55,590 nucleotides of DNA from Caminicella sporogenes DSM 14501 (lineage in GTDB: Bacteria; Bacillota; Clostridia; Peptostreptococcales; Caminicellaceae). Both the position numbers and the translations under genes were made by a program. Position 1 is the stretch's first letter. Each line of letters starts with the position of its first letter. The stretch spans positions 1 to 55,590 of the forward strand of contig NZ_FRAJ01000017.1 in assembly GCF_900142285.1 (NCBI RefSeq), in the 5' to 3' direction. The notes beneath the pieces were generated by a model that did not search any database, was not told where the DNA came from, and worked only from the letters and a program-made list of their open reading frames with translations. Of the stretch, positions 24,363 through 34,800 are shown piece after piece.

Positions 24363-26993
24363 ATGTTTTTTAAAAATAGTTTTAGAAGCAGGATTTTTAT
24401 TTTATTAATAATAGTTATGTTTATTCCTATATTTTTTTTAGGTATGAATACGTATCTAAATATATATGAATATTTAATAAAACAGCAAAATCAAACAACA
24501 TTAAAAAATGTAATAAATGATACTAAATTAGTAGATTCTTGGTTTGAAGGCAAAATAAAAATTCTAAAATCTATGTCTTTATCTTTAGGATTAGAATTGA
24601 AAAATAATAAAAATACAAAACGTATAAATGAATATTTGAAAAGACAGAAAGAAAATAGCGGAAAAGATTTTTTAAATATTTATATAACTACTAAAGATGG
24701 TATAAATTATGATTCAAATAGCTTAGACTATGACTTAAAAAAAGTTGATTTTAGAAAGAGAAAGTGGTATTTAGAAGCTAAAGAGAATGATAGACTTTTT
24801 ATAAGTAAACCATATGAAGATATAGTAACAGGATATAATGTAATAACAGTATCTATTCCGATTAAAGATGAAAATGGAAATTTTATTGGTGTATTGGGTA
24901 TGGATTTTATGTTTGACAAGGTTATAGAACAAATAAAAAAGATAAATATTGGAAAAAATTCGTTTCATGTAGTTATAGCAGATGATAATAGTTTATTATA
25001 TAAAAATGATTTTGTAGATGGAATAAATTATTTACCTATTATAAAAAAACAAGGAGAATTTGTAAAAATAGATTATAATGGTAAAAAGCTAATAGGGATA
25101 TATACTAGACTAAACAGTATTAATGTAGGTATTATAACTTTTGAAGATGTAAATAGATATTATTTGCAGATAAATAAGTTTATAGAACAATTTATAGGGA
25201 TATTTATATTTACTGTAATAGTAGCTATTTTTTCAGTTTTATATATTTCAAAGAAGATTTCTATACCTGTAGTAGAGTTAAAAAGAGGAGTTAGACGATT
25301 ATTAGAAGGAAATTTAGATGTACAGATTTCAACAGCTGCTGATGATGATTTTAATGAGCTGATGGAATCTTTTAATTTGATGGCAAAAGCATTGAAGAAA
25401 AACTATGATGATTTAAAAAAGCAATCTAAAGATTTATTTATGAAAAATCAGTTATTGCAGGAAATGAATTTAGAATTAGAGGCATCTTTTAATCAATTGA
25501 GGGCTACAACAGAACAATTGAATTTTTCTGAAAATAAGTATAGAACTTTAATAGAAAATATTTCTGATTTTATATGGGTTATAGATGTGGATGGAACAAT
25601 AACGTATGTAAATAATTCAATTCAAAATATATTAGGTTATAAACCGCAGGATATTATAGGTAAAAATATTTCTACAATAATATGTACTTTAGATAATAAT
25701 GAAGATATTACAGATATATTAAATAAGTTTTGTAAAAAAGATTTTAAAGATTACGATTTATGTTTTATAAAATCAGATGGGAAAGAAAGGGTAATTATTG
25801 CTTCTAATATCAATAGAATACTTGATAGTAGTGGAAAACTAATAGGAATAGAAGGTATAGGAAGGGATGTTACAGAAAAGAGAAAGTTAGAAAAGAGAAT
25901 AGTAGAACAAAATGAAAAGCTTAGAACACTTAATGAAATAAGTTATTATCTCGTATCTCAAAATAAAATGGATGATTTATTAAATGCGATAGTAAATAGA
26001 ATATGTGAATTATTTAAAATTGAAATTTGCAGTATAAGACTTTTAAAAGGTGAAGAATTGGAAATTATGGCTTTTGCAGGAGGTTTAAAGGAACTAGCTT
26101 ATAAAAAGTCAATAAATATACATGAAGATATAATAGGAAAAGCTGTTATAGAAAAGAAAATAATTGTACTCAGTAATGTAATAGAATCAAATATATATAA
26201 AGAGGATAAAAATTCTTATAAATACATAAAAGCATTGAAATGTTTAATATTTATTCCGCTTATATTAGAAAGTAAAGTTATTGGTATTTTGACAGTTGGT
26301 TCTATAAAAAAGTTAAATCATGAAGATATTGATATGTTAAAAGCTTTTTCAAATTATGCAACCGTAGTTATAGAAAAAACTAGATTGTGTGAAGATTTAA
26401 AAGAATCTTATTTTAAAACAATAAAAGCTTTAGCAACGGCAGTAGAAGCAAAAGATGCATATACAGAAGGACATTCTGTGAGAGTTTCTAGATATTCAAC
26501 TCTTATAGCAAAATTTATGGGACTTGATGAAAAAATGATTGAAGAAATAAAAATTGCTGGTATACTGCATGATATAGGTAAAATAGGTATAAATGATGCA
26601 ATACTTACAAAGCCAGGAAAACTTACAGAAGAAGAATTTCAGGAAATTATTAAACATCCTTCTATAGGAAAGAAAATTTTACAACATATTGGTTTATCTC
26701 AAAATATATTAGATGGAGTATTATTGCATCATAAAAGATACGATTTGAAAGGCTATCCTAAAGATATAAAAATTGATAGTTTGCCTTTAACAGCTTGTAT
26801 AATAGGAGTAGCTGATGCGTTTGATGCGATGACTACGAATAGGTCTTATAGTAATGCTAAAACGATGGAAGAAGCTATGAGAGAATTGATTTTATTTAAA
26901 GGAAGTCAATTTTGTCCAAAAGTAGTTGAAGTAATGGAATATATATATAATACTCATAAGGAAAAACTTGAGGAAATAATTAACTCAATTTGA
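24363..26993 (+). CDS. Membrane sensor c-di-GMP phosphodiesterase (Cache-HAMP-PAS-GAF-HD-GYP)
   Basis: The 876-aa protein has TM1 (about residues 8-30), an extracellular dCache sensor (about 35-270, with RKRKWYLEAKE and ISKPYEDIVTGYNVITVSIP), TM2 (about 277-296) and HAMP. It continues with a coiled coil, PAS (about 395-510), GAF (about 525-680) and HD-GYP (about 690-870). Catalytic H736-D737 (HDIGK) and GYP 797-799 in HHKRYDLKGYP are intact, so c-di-GMP hydrolysis is expected. It could respond to a small extracellular ligand. No c-di-GMP riboswitch was recognised in the window. Confidence 0.93.
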   Translation: MFFKNSFRSRIFILLIIVMFIPIFFLGMNTYLNIYEYLIKQQNQTTLKNVINDTKLVDSWFEGKIKILKSMSLSLGLELKNNKNTKRINEYLKRQKENSGKDFLNIYITTKDGINYDSNSLDYDLKKVDFRKRKWYLEAKENDRLFISKPYEDIVTGYNVITVSIPIKDENGNFIGVLGMDFMFDKVIEQIKKINIGKNSFHVVIADDNSLLYKNDFVDGINYLPIIKKQGEFVKIDYNGKKLIGIYTRLNSINVGIITFEDVNRYYLQINKFIEQFIGIFIFTVIVAIFSVLYISKKISIPVVELKRGVRRLLEGNLDVQISTAADDDFNELMESFNLMAKALKKNYDDLKKQSKDLFMKNQLLQEMNLELEASFNQLRATTEQLNFSENKYRTLIENISDFIWVIDVDGTITYVNNSIQNILGYKPQDIIGKNISTIICTLDNNEDITDILNKFCKKDFKDYDLCFIKSDGKERVIIASNINRILDSSGKLIGIEGIGRDVTEKRKLEKRIVEQNEKLRTLNEISYYLVSQNKMDDLLNAIVNRICELFKIEICSIRLLKGEELEIMAFAGGLKELAYKKSINIHEDIIGKAVIEKKIIVLSNVIESNIYKEDKNSYKYIKALKCLIFIPLILESKVIGILTVGSIKKLNHEDIDMLKAFSNYATVVIEKTRLCEDLKESYFKTIKALATAVEAKDAYTEGHSVRVSRYSTLIAKFMGLDEKMIEEIKIAGILHDIGKIGINDAILTKPGKLTEEEFQEIIKHPSIGKKILQHIGLSQNILDGVLLHHKRYDLKGYPKDIKIDSLPLTACIIGVADAFDAMTTNRSYSNAKTMEEAMRELILFKGSQFCPKVVEVMEYIYNTHKEKLEEIINSI

Positions 26994-27010
26994 TATAAAG
27001 GTTGTAAAAA

Positions 27011-27044
27011 GAAAAAGCAGTTATCTTAAACTGCTTCTTTTTTT
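27011..27044 (+). terminator. Terminator after the HD-GYP gene
   Basis: AAGCAGTT (27015-27022) pairs with AACTGCTT (27029-27036); CTTTTTTT follows. Confidence 0.9.
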
Positions 27045-27099
27045 GTGTTATAATTTTATAATACAGATTAAATGATAGAAATTAAAGGTGATGAAATAA

Positions 27100-28752
27100 A
27101 TGGCTTATACTGCATTGTATAGAAAATGGAGACCAAAGATTTTTGAAGAAGTAGTAGGACAAGAGCATATAACTATGACATTAAAAAATCAAATTAAAAA
27201 TAAAAATATAGCTCATGCATATCTTTTTTGTGGAACAAGAGGAACAGGTAAAACATCTACTGCAAAAATATTTGCAAGAGCGATAAATTGTTTAAATCCT
27301 CAAAATAATAATCCATGTAATGAATGTGAATTATGTAGAGGTATATTAGATGAAAAAATAATGGATGTTATAGAAATAGATGCAGCTTCAAATAATGGAG
27401 TAGATAATATTAGAGAATTGAGAGAAAATATTAAATATCCACCTTCAAAGACAAAGTACAAGGTATATATCGTAGATGAAGTTCATATGTTATCACAGGG
27501 AGCTTTTAATGCATTATTAAAGACATTAGAAGAGCCACCTGAGTATGTTATATTTATTCTTGCTACTACAGAGCCACAAAAAATACCTGCAACAATATTA
27601 TCTAGATGTCAAAGATTTGATTTTAAGAGAGTAACTTATGAAAAGATATTTGATAGATTAAAGTACATTTGTAATAACAGCGAAATAGAGATAGAAGATA
27701 AAGCATTAAAATTGATAATAAAAAATTCTGATGGTGCAGTAAGAGATGCTCTTAGTATATTAGATCAATGTATATCTTTTGCTGAAGGAAAATTAACTTA
27801 TAATAAAGTAGTACAAATATTGGGATTAGTTACCGATGAATTTTTATTTAAACTTACAGAAGCTATATGTGATGAAGATTCAAAGACTTCGATGAAGTTA
27901 ATTGATGAATTAGTTAGCAGTGGCAAGGATATAAATCAATTTATTAAAGATTTAATAAATCATTATAGGAATTTGATGATGATTAAAATATCAGCAGAGA
28001 ATATTGAAGAAGTAATAGATATGTCTAGAGAAAATATAGAAATATTGAAAAAACAAGGAGAAAGATTAGATATAAATACTATAATAAGAACTATAAATGT
28101 TTTATCTGAAACTCAACAACAGGTAAAATGGTCTAGTCAGCCAAGAATTTTATTAGAATTAGCTGTTATAAAACTTATACAACCTAGAATTGATGATTCT
28201 TATGAAGGATTGATAGATAGAATAAAAAAACTTGAAAAAAAAATTGAAAATTTAAAGATTGAAGGTATAAAGCCAATAAAATCACAGTCCAAGAATATTA
28301 GAGAAGATAAAACTGATGTAAGCAAAGAAAAGAAAGAAAAAAAAGTAGAAAGAAAAGAAACTGCAGTTTTGCAAAAATTAGATTTTAAAAAGATAAGTAG
28401 TAAATGGAATGAAATTTTAAAAGAAATAAAGAGGAGAAAAATTTCGACTTATGCTCTTGTGATGGAAGGTAAATTAGTTGCTTTAGATGGAAATAAGCTT
28501 ATAATATCTTTTAAAGAAGGATTTTGGTTTCATAAAGATGCTACAAATAAGGCGAATAATAGTGAAATAATAGAGAAAACTATATTAGATATGACTGGAC
28601 AAAGTGTTAAAATAAAATGTGTAATGGAAAATGAATTAGAAGAAATAAACAAAACTCAAGATGAGATGGCATTTACTCAAATTGAAGAAGAAGTAAAAAT
28701 GGTAGAAGAATTTTTTGAAGAATTTAAAGATAAATTAAAAATAGAAGAATAG
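27100..28752 (+). CDS. dnaX: DNA polymerase III subunits gamma/tau
   Basis: The 550-aa clamp-loader ATPase has Walker A GTRGTGKTS, a zinc module (CLNPQNNNPCNECELCRG), Walker B/DExx VDEVHML, and the sensor SRC motif in LSRCQRF. It is followed by domain III and a charged linker with a tau-type C-terminal region. No obvious frameshift site for a separate gamma product was identified. It begins the conserved dnaX-ebfC-recR block. Confidence 0.97.
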   Translation: MAYTALYRKWRPKIFEEVVGQEHITMTLKNQIKNKNIAHAYLFCGTRGTGKTSTAKIFARAINCLNPQNNNPCNECELCRGILDEKIMDVIEIDAASNNGVDNIRELRENIKYPPSKTKYKVYIVDEVHMLSQGAFNALLKTLEEPPEYVIFILATTEPQKIPATILSRCQRFDFKRVTYEKIFDRLKYICNNSEIEIEDKALKLIIKNSDGAVRDALSILDQCISFAEGKLTYNKVVQILGLVTDEFLFKLTEAICDEDSKTSMKLIDELVSSGKDINQFIKDLINHYRNLMMIKISAENIEEVIDMSRENIEILKKQGERLDINTIIRTINVLSETQQQVKWSSQPRILLELAVIKLIQPRIDDSYEGLIDRIKKLEKKIENLKIEGIKPIKSQSKNIREDKTDVSKEKKEKKVERKETAVLQKLDFKKISSKWNEILKEIKRRKISTYALVMEGKLVALDGNKLIISFKEGFWFHKDATNKANNSEIIEKTILDMTGQSVKIKCVMENELEEINKTQDEMAFTQIEEEVKMVEEFFEEFKDKLKIEE

Positions 28753-28809
28753 ATAGCTTTTAAAAGTACTTTTAAATGAATAGTTTATATTTTATAAAAA
28801 TTAATATGG

Positions 28810-28815
28810 TATAAT
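28810..28815 (+). promoter_or_regulatory. Possible extended -10 promoter before ebfC
   Basis: TATAAT at 28810-28815 is preceded by TGG, an extended -10 pattern, with no good -35. It could provide extra transcription of ebfC-recR in addition to read-through from dnaX. Confidence 0.4.
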
Positions 28816-28853
28816 AAAAAAGAATGTTCAAAAGAAGTAATGGAGGGATAATT

Positions 28854-29192
28854 ATGGCTAAAGGAAGAAGAATGGCTATGCCGGGGAATATGAATAATAT
28901 GTTAAAACAAGTCCAAAAAATGCAAAAACAAATAGAAAAAATTCAATCTGAAATAGAAGAAAGAGAGTTAGAAGTAACAGCCGGCGGAGGAGCTATTACT
29001 GTAAAAATTAATGGAAAAAAAGAGTTGTTAGATATAAAAATAGATCCAGATGTAGTAGATCCTGATGATGTAGAAATGCTACAGGACTTGATAGTAGCTG
29101 CTGTTAATGAAGCTATGAGAAAGGTTGAAGAAATGGCAGCTAAGGAGATGAACAAAGTAACTGGTGGCATAAATATACCGGGATTATTCTAA
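28854..29192 (+). CDS. ebfC: YbaB/EbfC family nucleoid-associated protein
   Basis: The 112-aa protein has an N-terminal basic/Met-rich segment and helix ([20 protein letters not shown]), the conserved [19 protein letters not shown] core and [19 protein letters not shown]. It binds DNA as a dimer and is nearly always found between dnaX and recR (yaaK). ATG 28854 is used because GGAGGG lies 7 nt upstream and family members start here. Confidence 0.95.
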   Translation: MAKGRRMAMPGNMNNMLKQVQKMQKQIEKIQSEIEERELEVTAGGGAITVKINGKKELLDIKIDPDVVDPDDVEMLQDLIVAAVNEAMRKVEEMAAKEMNKVTGGINIPGLF

Positions 29193-29201
29193 GTTATTAT
29201 G

Positions 29202-29222
29202 GGCGAGTCTAAAGACTCGCCT
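29202..29222 (+). other. GC-rich hairpin between ebfC and recR
   Basis: GGCGAGTC-TAAA-GACTCGCC is a perfect 8-bp hairpin in the short ebfC-recR gap. No T-run follows, so it is more likely an mRNA-processing or stability hairpin, or a weak attenuator, than a full terminator. Confidence 0.6.
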
Positions 29223-29243
29223 TAAATAATAGGAGGTGTTATT

Positions 29244-29843
29244 GTGATTAATTATGTTGCTCCTGTGGCAAAATTAATAGAAGAATTTTCAAAATTGCCT
29301 GGTATAGGAAGAAAAACTGCACAAAGATTAGCTTTTTATATATTAAATTCAAAAGAAGAAGAAGCTGTAAGTTTAGCAGAAGCTATAATAAATGCTAAAA
29401 GGAAAACAAAATACTGCAGTATATGCTTGAATATTACAGATATAGACCCTTGCCGTATTTGTACAAGTCACAAAAGGGATAAAAGCATGATATGTGTTGT
29501 TGAAGACCCAAGAGATGTTGCTGCTATGGAGAGAACAAGAGAATATAATGGATTATATCATGTGCTTCATGGTGCAATTTCTCCTATGGAAGGTATAGGA
29601 CCTGAAGATATAAAAATAAAAGAATTATTATTAAGATTACAAAATGATGATATAAAAGAAGTAATATTAGCTACAAATCCCACTATAGAAGGTGAAGCTA
29701 CTTCTATGTATATATCAAAATTAGTAAAACCTATGGGTATAAAAGTAACGAGAATAGCTCATGGAATACCTGTAGGTGGAGATTTAGAATATGCAGATGA
29801 AGTAACTCTTTCAAAAGCTCTTGAAGGAAGAAGAGAATTATAA
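29244..29843 (+). CDS. recR: Recombination mediator RecR
   Basis: The 199-aa protein has an N-terminal HhH region ([17 protein letters not shown]), a C4 zinc finger ([16 protein letters not shown]), a Toprim domain ([14 protein letters not shown]) and the C-terminal [20 protein letters not shown] block. It acts with RecO/RecF in gap repair. The start is GTG after AGGAGGTG. Confidence 0.97.
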   Translation: MINYVAPVAKLIEEFSKLPGIGRKTAQRLAFYILNSKEEEAVSLAEAIINAKRKTKYCSICLNITDIDPCRICTSHKRDKSMICVVEDPRDVAAMERTREYNGLYHVLHGAISPMEGIGPEDIKIKELLLRLQNDDIKEVILATNPTIEGEATSMYISKLVKPMGIKVTRIAHGIPVGGDLEYADEVTLSKALEGRREL

Positions 29844-29877
29844 TAAAAAGTTTATTTACACAAAGGAGAATGATAGT

Positions 29878-30054
29878 GTGATAAAATTTGATTGTACTAT
29901 ATTTGTTCAATTTTTAAATACTGTATTGTTGATTGGAATTATTTATTTCATTTTTTATATACTTATTAAGTTGCCTAGGTGTATTAAAAGGAATGAAGAT
30001 AGAATTGAAAGAATAGAAAAATTGTTAGAAGAAGATAATCAAAGAGATAAATAA
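29878..30054 (+). CDS. Small membrane-anchored coiled-coil protein, unknown
   Basis: The 58-aa protein starts at GTG 29878, preceded by AAAGGAG about 9 nt upstream. An in-frame start inside recR at 29821 would have no ribosome site. Residues 9-30 form one membrane helix, and the rest is a charged helix (NEDRIERIEKLLEEDN) likely to be cytoplasmic. It lies 34 nt after recR, at the boundary to the surface-protein island. No family is recognised. Confidence 0.65.
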   Translation: MIKFDCTIFVQFLNTVLLIGIIYFIFYILIKLPRCIKRNEDRIERIEKLLEEDNQRDK

Positions 30055-30394
30055 TTATTAAGGCTGTTTTAAATAATTAATGTAAGTTAGACTAATAAGT
30101 AAAAAATAGAAGGATGAGAAGATAAATATTTTCATTTTGTATAATATAATGTAAAAAAAACTTAAAATTATATTATATGTTAGAAATTGAAATTATATGC
30201 AAAATTATATATAATAGTAATTGAAATGTGAATAAAATTGTATATTTAAGAGCTGACTGGAAAACCAGAGGCCTATCTTATTTGAGATAGAGCCTCTTTT
30301 TTGTTTTATAAAAATTCTAACTATTGAAAGGAGGATAGTATCAAAAGCTTAATTGTAAGAAAATTACATTTAAAACACAAATGGGGGGATTGAA
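30055..30394 (+). other. Leader/intergenic region before the propeller gene
   Basis: No gene is seen. The region contains an AT-rich inverted repeat (ATAATATAAT facing ATTATATTAT, about 30140-30178), a weak promoter TTGAAA-16-TATTTA ending just before the attenuator at 30252, and two ribosome-like sites. AAAGGAGG at about 30327 is followed by no standard start codon. GGGGGG, 8 nt before ATG 30395, serves the gene. Confidence 0.5.
30252..30302 (+). promoter_or_regulatory. Surface-protein attenuator, copy A
   Basis: GCTGACTGGAAAACCAG followed by AGGC (30252-30272) forms a small hairpin (CTGG-AAAA-CCAG) with a TGA/AG internal loop. It is followed by the terminator AGAGGC-CTATCT / AGATAG-A-GCCTCT with T6 (30267-30302). 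The AGAGGC strand is shared between the two folds. Copies B and C precede the genes at 37377 and 43034. Confidence 0.75.
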
Positions 30395-31789
30395 ATGTTA
30401 AAAAGAAATAAGTCATTTGTTATAAGTTTAGTAGTTGTAATGCTATTTACTTTAATGCCAATGAATGTATTTGCAGATTGGACACAGTTCCAAGGCGATA
30501 TTGTAAATAGTGGTGTAACAACTGATAAGCTACCTACATCATCTTCTATAACTGCAGATTGGATAACAAAAACAGAATCAGCTGGGTGGTTTGGTATAGA
30601 TACAGTTCCACTTGTAATAGGGGATAATGCCTATGTTTTTGCAAGTAGTAATCTTTATAAAATAAATATAAGTAATGGTAGAAAAGTTTGGGAGATAAAG
30701 GTTGATAGTGATGGAGGATTTCAATTATCTACTCCAGCAACAGACGGTTCTAATATATATTTAGGAGTGCAGGAAAAGGATAAAACAGATAATAAAATAA
30801 AACTAAAAGTTAAAAAAGTGAGCAACTTGAATGGTACACCTAATGTTACAGAACTGGCAGTTTTATCAGAAGGTGGACAACTAAATACTCCAATTACTTA
30901 TGACAATGGAAAGTTATATTTTGGAACTTGGAAAGGAACTGTGGATACTACAACTGGTGGAGTTTACTATTGTGTAGATGCAAATAATGGAAATATACTT
31001 TGGAAATATACTGGAGTAAAAAATGACAACAGAGAAGATGGATTTTATTGGGCAGGAGCAGCAATCGTTGGGAATTATATAATATTTGGAAATGATGCTT
31101 CCTATATTCATGTTCTTGATAAAAATAATGGAACAGAAAAGGATAAATTTGATTTGAGAAAAGTTCATACTGATTCAAGAGAAGTTCGCTCTTCAATTTG
31201 TGTATATGATAATTCAGCATACTTTACAGATAAAGGTGGGTATTTGTGGAAGTTAAATATTAATAGTGATGGTACTCTTAAATACGAAGGGTCAAGAAAA
31301 ATAGGATATACAACATCTACACCAGTTGTAGCATATCATAAAGATATGTCCGAAGATAGAATATATGTTGGACAAGGTCAATTCTCTGGAGGAAAATTAG
31401 TGTGCTATGATACAAACTTAAATCTTATATGGGAGTATACAGGAATTGGTGGTGTACAGTCTTCACCTATTGTTTATAGTGATGGTGTATATAATTATAT
31501 ATACTTTACAGAAAATAGTGCAAAAGGTAGAGGTTATTGCATAATGGATGAAGGATATAGTGCATCTTTAGTGTGGGTATATACTCCTCCAAGAGATGAA
31601 ATGCAGAATTATACATTACAAGGAATGGCACCTGCTGGAGAATATGTAGTTTATGGTAATGATTCTGGATATGTATTTGGAATAAAAGAAGAAACATTAA
31701 AAAGGGCTTTTAAAATAGAACCTTTGGTTACGGATATAGATAAATTACAAGAAGAAAGTGTAGCAGTGGATGTATATGAGAAAAAATAA
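30395..31789 (+). CDS. Secreted PQQ-like beta-propeller protein
   Basis: The 464-aa protein has a Sec signal peptide ending near MNVFADW, then DWTQFQGDIVNSGVTTD typical of PQQ-repeat propellers. Repeats of the form G-x-x-Y-x-x-D-x-x-x-G-x-x-x-W follow: YKINISNGRKVWEIK, YYCVDANNGNILWKYTG, WKLNINSDGTLKY, CYDTNLNLIWEYTG. It has no SLH or LPXTG anchor, so it is either released or held by partners. It is first in the island, behind attenuator A and 71 nt before the SLH gene. Ligand or enzymatic role is unknown; it may be a scaffold of the same surface system. Confidence 0.85.
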   Translation: MLKRNKSFVISLVVVMLFTLMPMNVFADWTQFQGDIVNSGVTTDKLPTSSSITADWITKTESAGWFGIDTVPLVIGDNAYVFASSNLYKINISNGRKVWEIKVDSDGGFQLSTPATDGSNIYLGVQEKDKTDNKIKLKVKKVSNLNGTPNVTELAVLSEGGQLNTPITYDNGKLYFGTWKGTVDTTTGGVYYCVDANNGNILWKYTGVKNDNREDGFYWAGAAIVGNYIIFGNDASYIHVLDKNNGTEKDKFDLRKVHTDSREVRSSICVYDNSAYFTDKGGYLWKLNINSDGTLKYEGSRKIGYTTSTPVVAYHKDMSEDRIYVGQGQFSGGKLVCYDTNLNLIWEYTGIGGVQSSPIVYSDGVYNYIYFTENSAKGRGYCIMDEGYSASLVWVYTPPRDEMQNYTLQGMAPAGEYVVYGNDSGYVFGIKEETLKRAFKIEPLVTDIDKLQEESVAVDVYEKK

Positions 31790-31794
31790 TATCT

Positions 31795-31834
31795 GCAATA
31801 ATGGATACAAATGTACATTTGTATCCATTATTGC
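31795..31834. repeat. Perfect 40-bp palindrome
   Basis: Two perfect 20-nt arms (31795-31814 and 31815-31834) meet without a spacer at ATGTACAT. No T-run follows, and AAGGAGGAAG of the next gene begins about 15 nt later. It may be an mRNA-stabilising hairpin, a weak terminator, or an operator between the two surface genes. Confidence 0.8.
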
Positions 31835-31860
31835 TATTATTGCTATGAAGGAGGAAGAAA

Positions 31861-34800
31861 ATGTATAAATTTAAAAATAACAATCTCATAGCTATAATCC
31901 TTACATGTATTATGGTATTTAGTGGATTAATAACTCCAACTGGCATGGGAAATAAAATAGTATGGGCGGAAAATTCAAAAATAGAGACAACAGTAACAGA
32001 AGCAGTTTATAGTGATAAAAATGAACAAAATGGAATATGGGAGGCTGTAGCATCTAATACAAATGAAAATTTAGTAGATATATGGAAAAGTCCTGAAGGA
32101 GAAGTATTTGTATTAGGGCAAAAAAATATTTATAAATATGTAAGTGGAAAAGGACTTAGTAAGCCGATATATCATATAGATGAATCGAATATATATTTGC
32201 ATAGTATATGGGGAACTTCATCAGAAAATATATATGTTGTAGGCGGTATTTATCCAAATATAAGGGCTTATAATGATGCAAGACCTATGTATGGATCTAT
32301 AAGACTACACTATGATGGTATTAAATGGGAAAAAAAGACTACTAACAGAACTTTACGAGGCTATTTTGATATTGATGGTACAAGTAAAGATAATATTTAT
32401 ATAGTAGGAGAAAATCGAATAACTCATTTTGATGGGACTGAATGGAAAGAAAAGGATAGAGAAGAGTCTATATTTATGGGGATATATATAGAAAGTGAAG
32501 ATGATATTTATATATTAGGGGTGATTAGAAAAGGTAGAGAAAATAAAGCAGGGTTTAGATATTTTGATGGAAACAAATGGAAAGAATATATTTCATCCTA
32601 TGAAAAAAGAAAATTTACAGATATATTTGTAAAAGCCCCTAATGAAATATATTTAGCAGGTAGAGAATGGGATACTAGGAAATCTGATATATATCCTGAT
32701 ATAAATGTAAAATTTGATGGGAAAAATTTTACAGAAGCAACAGAGCTATCAGAGTTTAAAAGAATAAATGATTTTTGGACGAAGGATTCAAATAATACTT
32801 ATGCAGTGGGATATGATGAAAATGAAAGGGGTTTAATCTATCATTACGATGGCAGTAAATGGAGAAGAGTGGCTGTTCCGGAAGTTCTTTTAGATGAAAA
32901 GTTAAATTGTATAGTAGGAATGGATGAAGAAAACTTACTTGTAGTAGGGGATCATGGAACAATTTTAGAGTATAAAGTTACAGATAAAAAAGATTTAAAG
33001 CTATCTAAACTAGATGTAACTATTGATGTATCAAAAAAGACTTTAGATATTGATGCATTAGTGAGCTATATAGGAAAAAGAGATGCAGAAAATGTAACTA
33101 TAGCTGTATATGGTGTAGTATATGGGGAAGATGATTATGATTTTATCAAAGAAGAAACGACTACTTTTGAGCCTAACTGTACTAATACTATAAAGTTTAA
33201 AGATATACCAATAGAAAAATTAAATAATAAAAATATAAAAGTAGTTGTAGATGCTTTAAATATAGTAAAAGAAGAGGATGAAGAAAATAATATATTAGAA
33301 AAAGAAATAAAAACAGATCTTAGTATAGTTGATATAAAGTTTTTAGAAAATAGAGAAACGATTTATAAAGCAAATAAAGAAAATAAAGGCTTTAGGATTA
33401 AATACGCAAATAATGGAAATATCAAGATTAAAAATATAAATATTTTAGTATATGAAAATAATCAGGTAATACATAAGTTTCCTTTTAAAGAGCTGTCAAA
33501 TGAGGGAACTGTAGAATTGGATAAGTGGACGCCAAAGAGTGGAACTATTAAATTAAAAGCAGTCATAGATGAAAATGATGTCATAACAGAAACAGATGAA
33601 GAAAACAATGAAAAAAGTATTGATTTAAAGGTTGTAGCAAATATAAAAGATATGGATTGGATAAAAATAAATATACCCGAATGGGATCCTGTTGATTATG
33701 GTACTGGTATGCCTTATAATGCTCCTAATGGAGTTGGAGATATTTTAGCATTTGAAAATGGAGAAATATATGTAAAAGCTAGAAGGGGACTGTATAAGTA
33801 CGAGAAAAAGCAAGGAGGCACTAGCTGGCAGTTAATCAAAAACAGGGACGAAGTAGATTGTATTTGGGGGGATTCACCAAAAAATATATTTACAGCTGAA
33901 TATTTACAAAAAAGTGATGATAAAAATGAGTGCTTTGTTGAGCATTTTAATGGTGAAAATTGGAAAAGGATAAATATAGATCATCCTGATGTTATTAATA
34001 ATAGTTGCGGTATTAGACAAGTATGGGGAAGTTCAAGAGAAGACATTTATATAAACAATGGAAAAGGGATTTATCATTACGATGGGTCTAGTTGGAAAGC
34101 ATATGATTTAGGATTTAAACTGTATAGAGACCCACTAATTGCATCACATGACAATATTTATGCTTTATCAATAGATCAAAAGATTTATCACTATGATGGA
34201 GATAGATGGTCTGAATATAAAGTTAATTATAAGGGACTGTCAGATAGAGAAATTGAAGATATATATTTAGATGCTAATAATCATTTGTGTATAGTGTATA
34301 AACAAAATATAAATGGAATAAATTCTGATATAGAACAATTAGAAGTAGCATGTTTTAATGGAGAAAGTTGGAAAAACATATCATTTCCTTTTTTAACAAG
34401 GCGTATAAACTTAAGTAGTAATATTCATAGAAGAACAAGATTATGTATTTTAGATGAAAATAATATCTATCTTATGAAAGACAGTCTATATTACTATGAC
34501 GGTCAAAATTGGAATGAGATTGCCGGTACCAATAATGATGATTTGATTAAACCGGATGGAATTGATAGCGGATTAGATACAATAATTGGTTTTGGTAGTG
34601 ACAAATTATTTTTAGCTGGTGATAGAGGTAGAGTATGGTATAGAGGAACAGGATTGGATATAAAAGAAGATAGCGATTATAATAATGATGAACAGGATGT
34701 AAATAGTGTAAAGGTTTATATTAGAGTAGAAGGATATGATAAAACTTTTGTACCTAGAACTAGTATAGTAGTTGATAATTTTGATTTAACACCTTATTTA

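Noticed and set aside
27100-28752. Programmed frameshift in dnaX
   Set aside because: A-rich runs are frequent here, but no run of A followed by a clear stem at a position giving gamma was convincing by eye.
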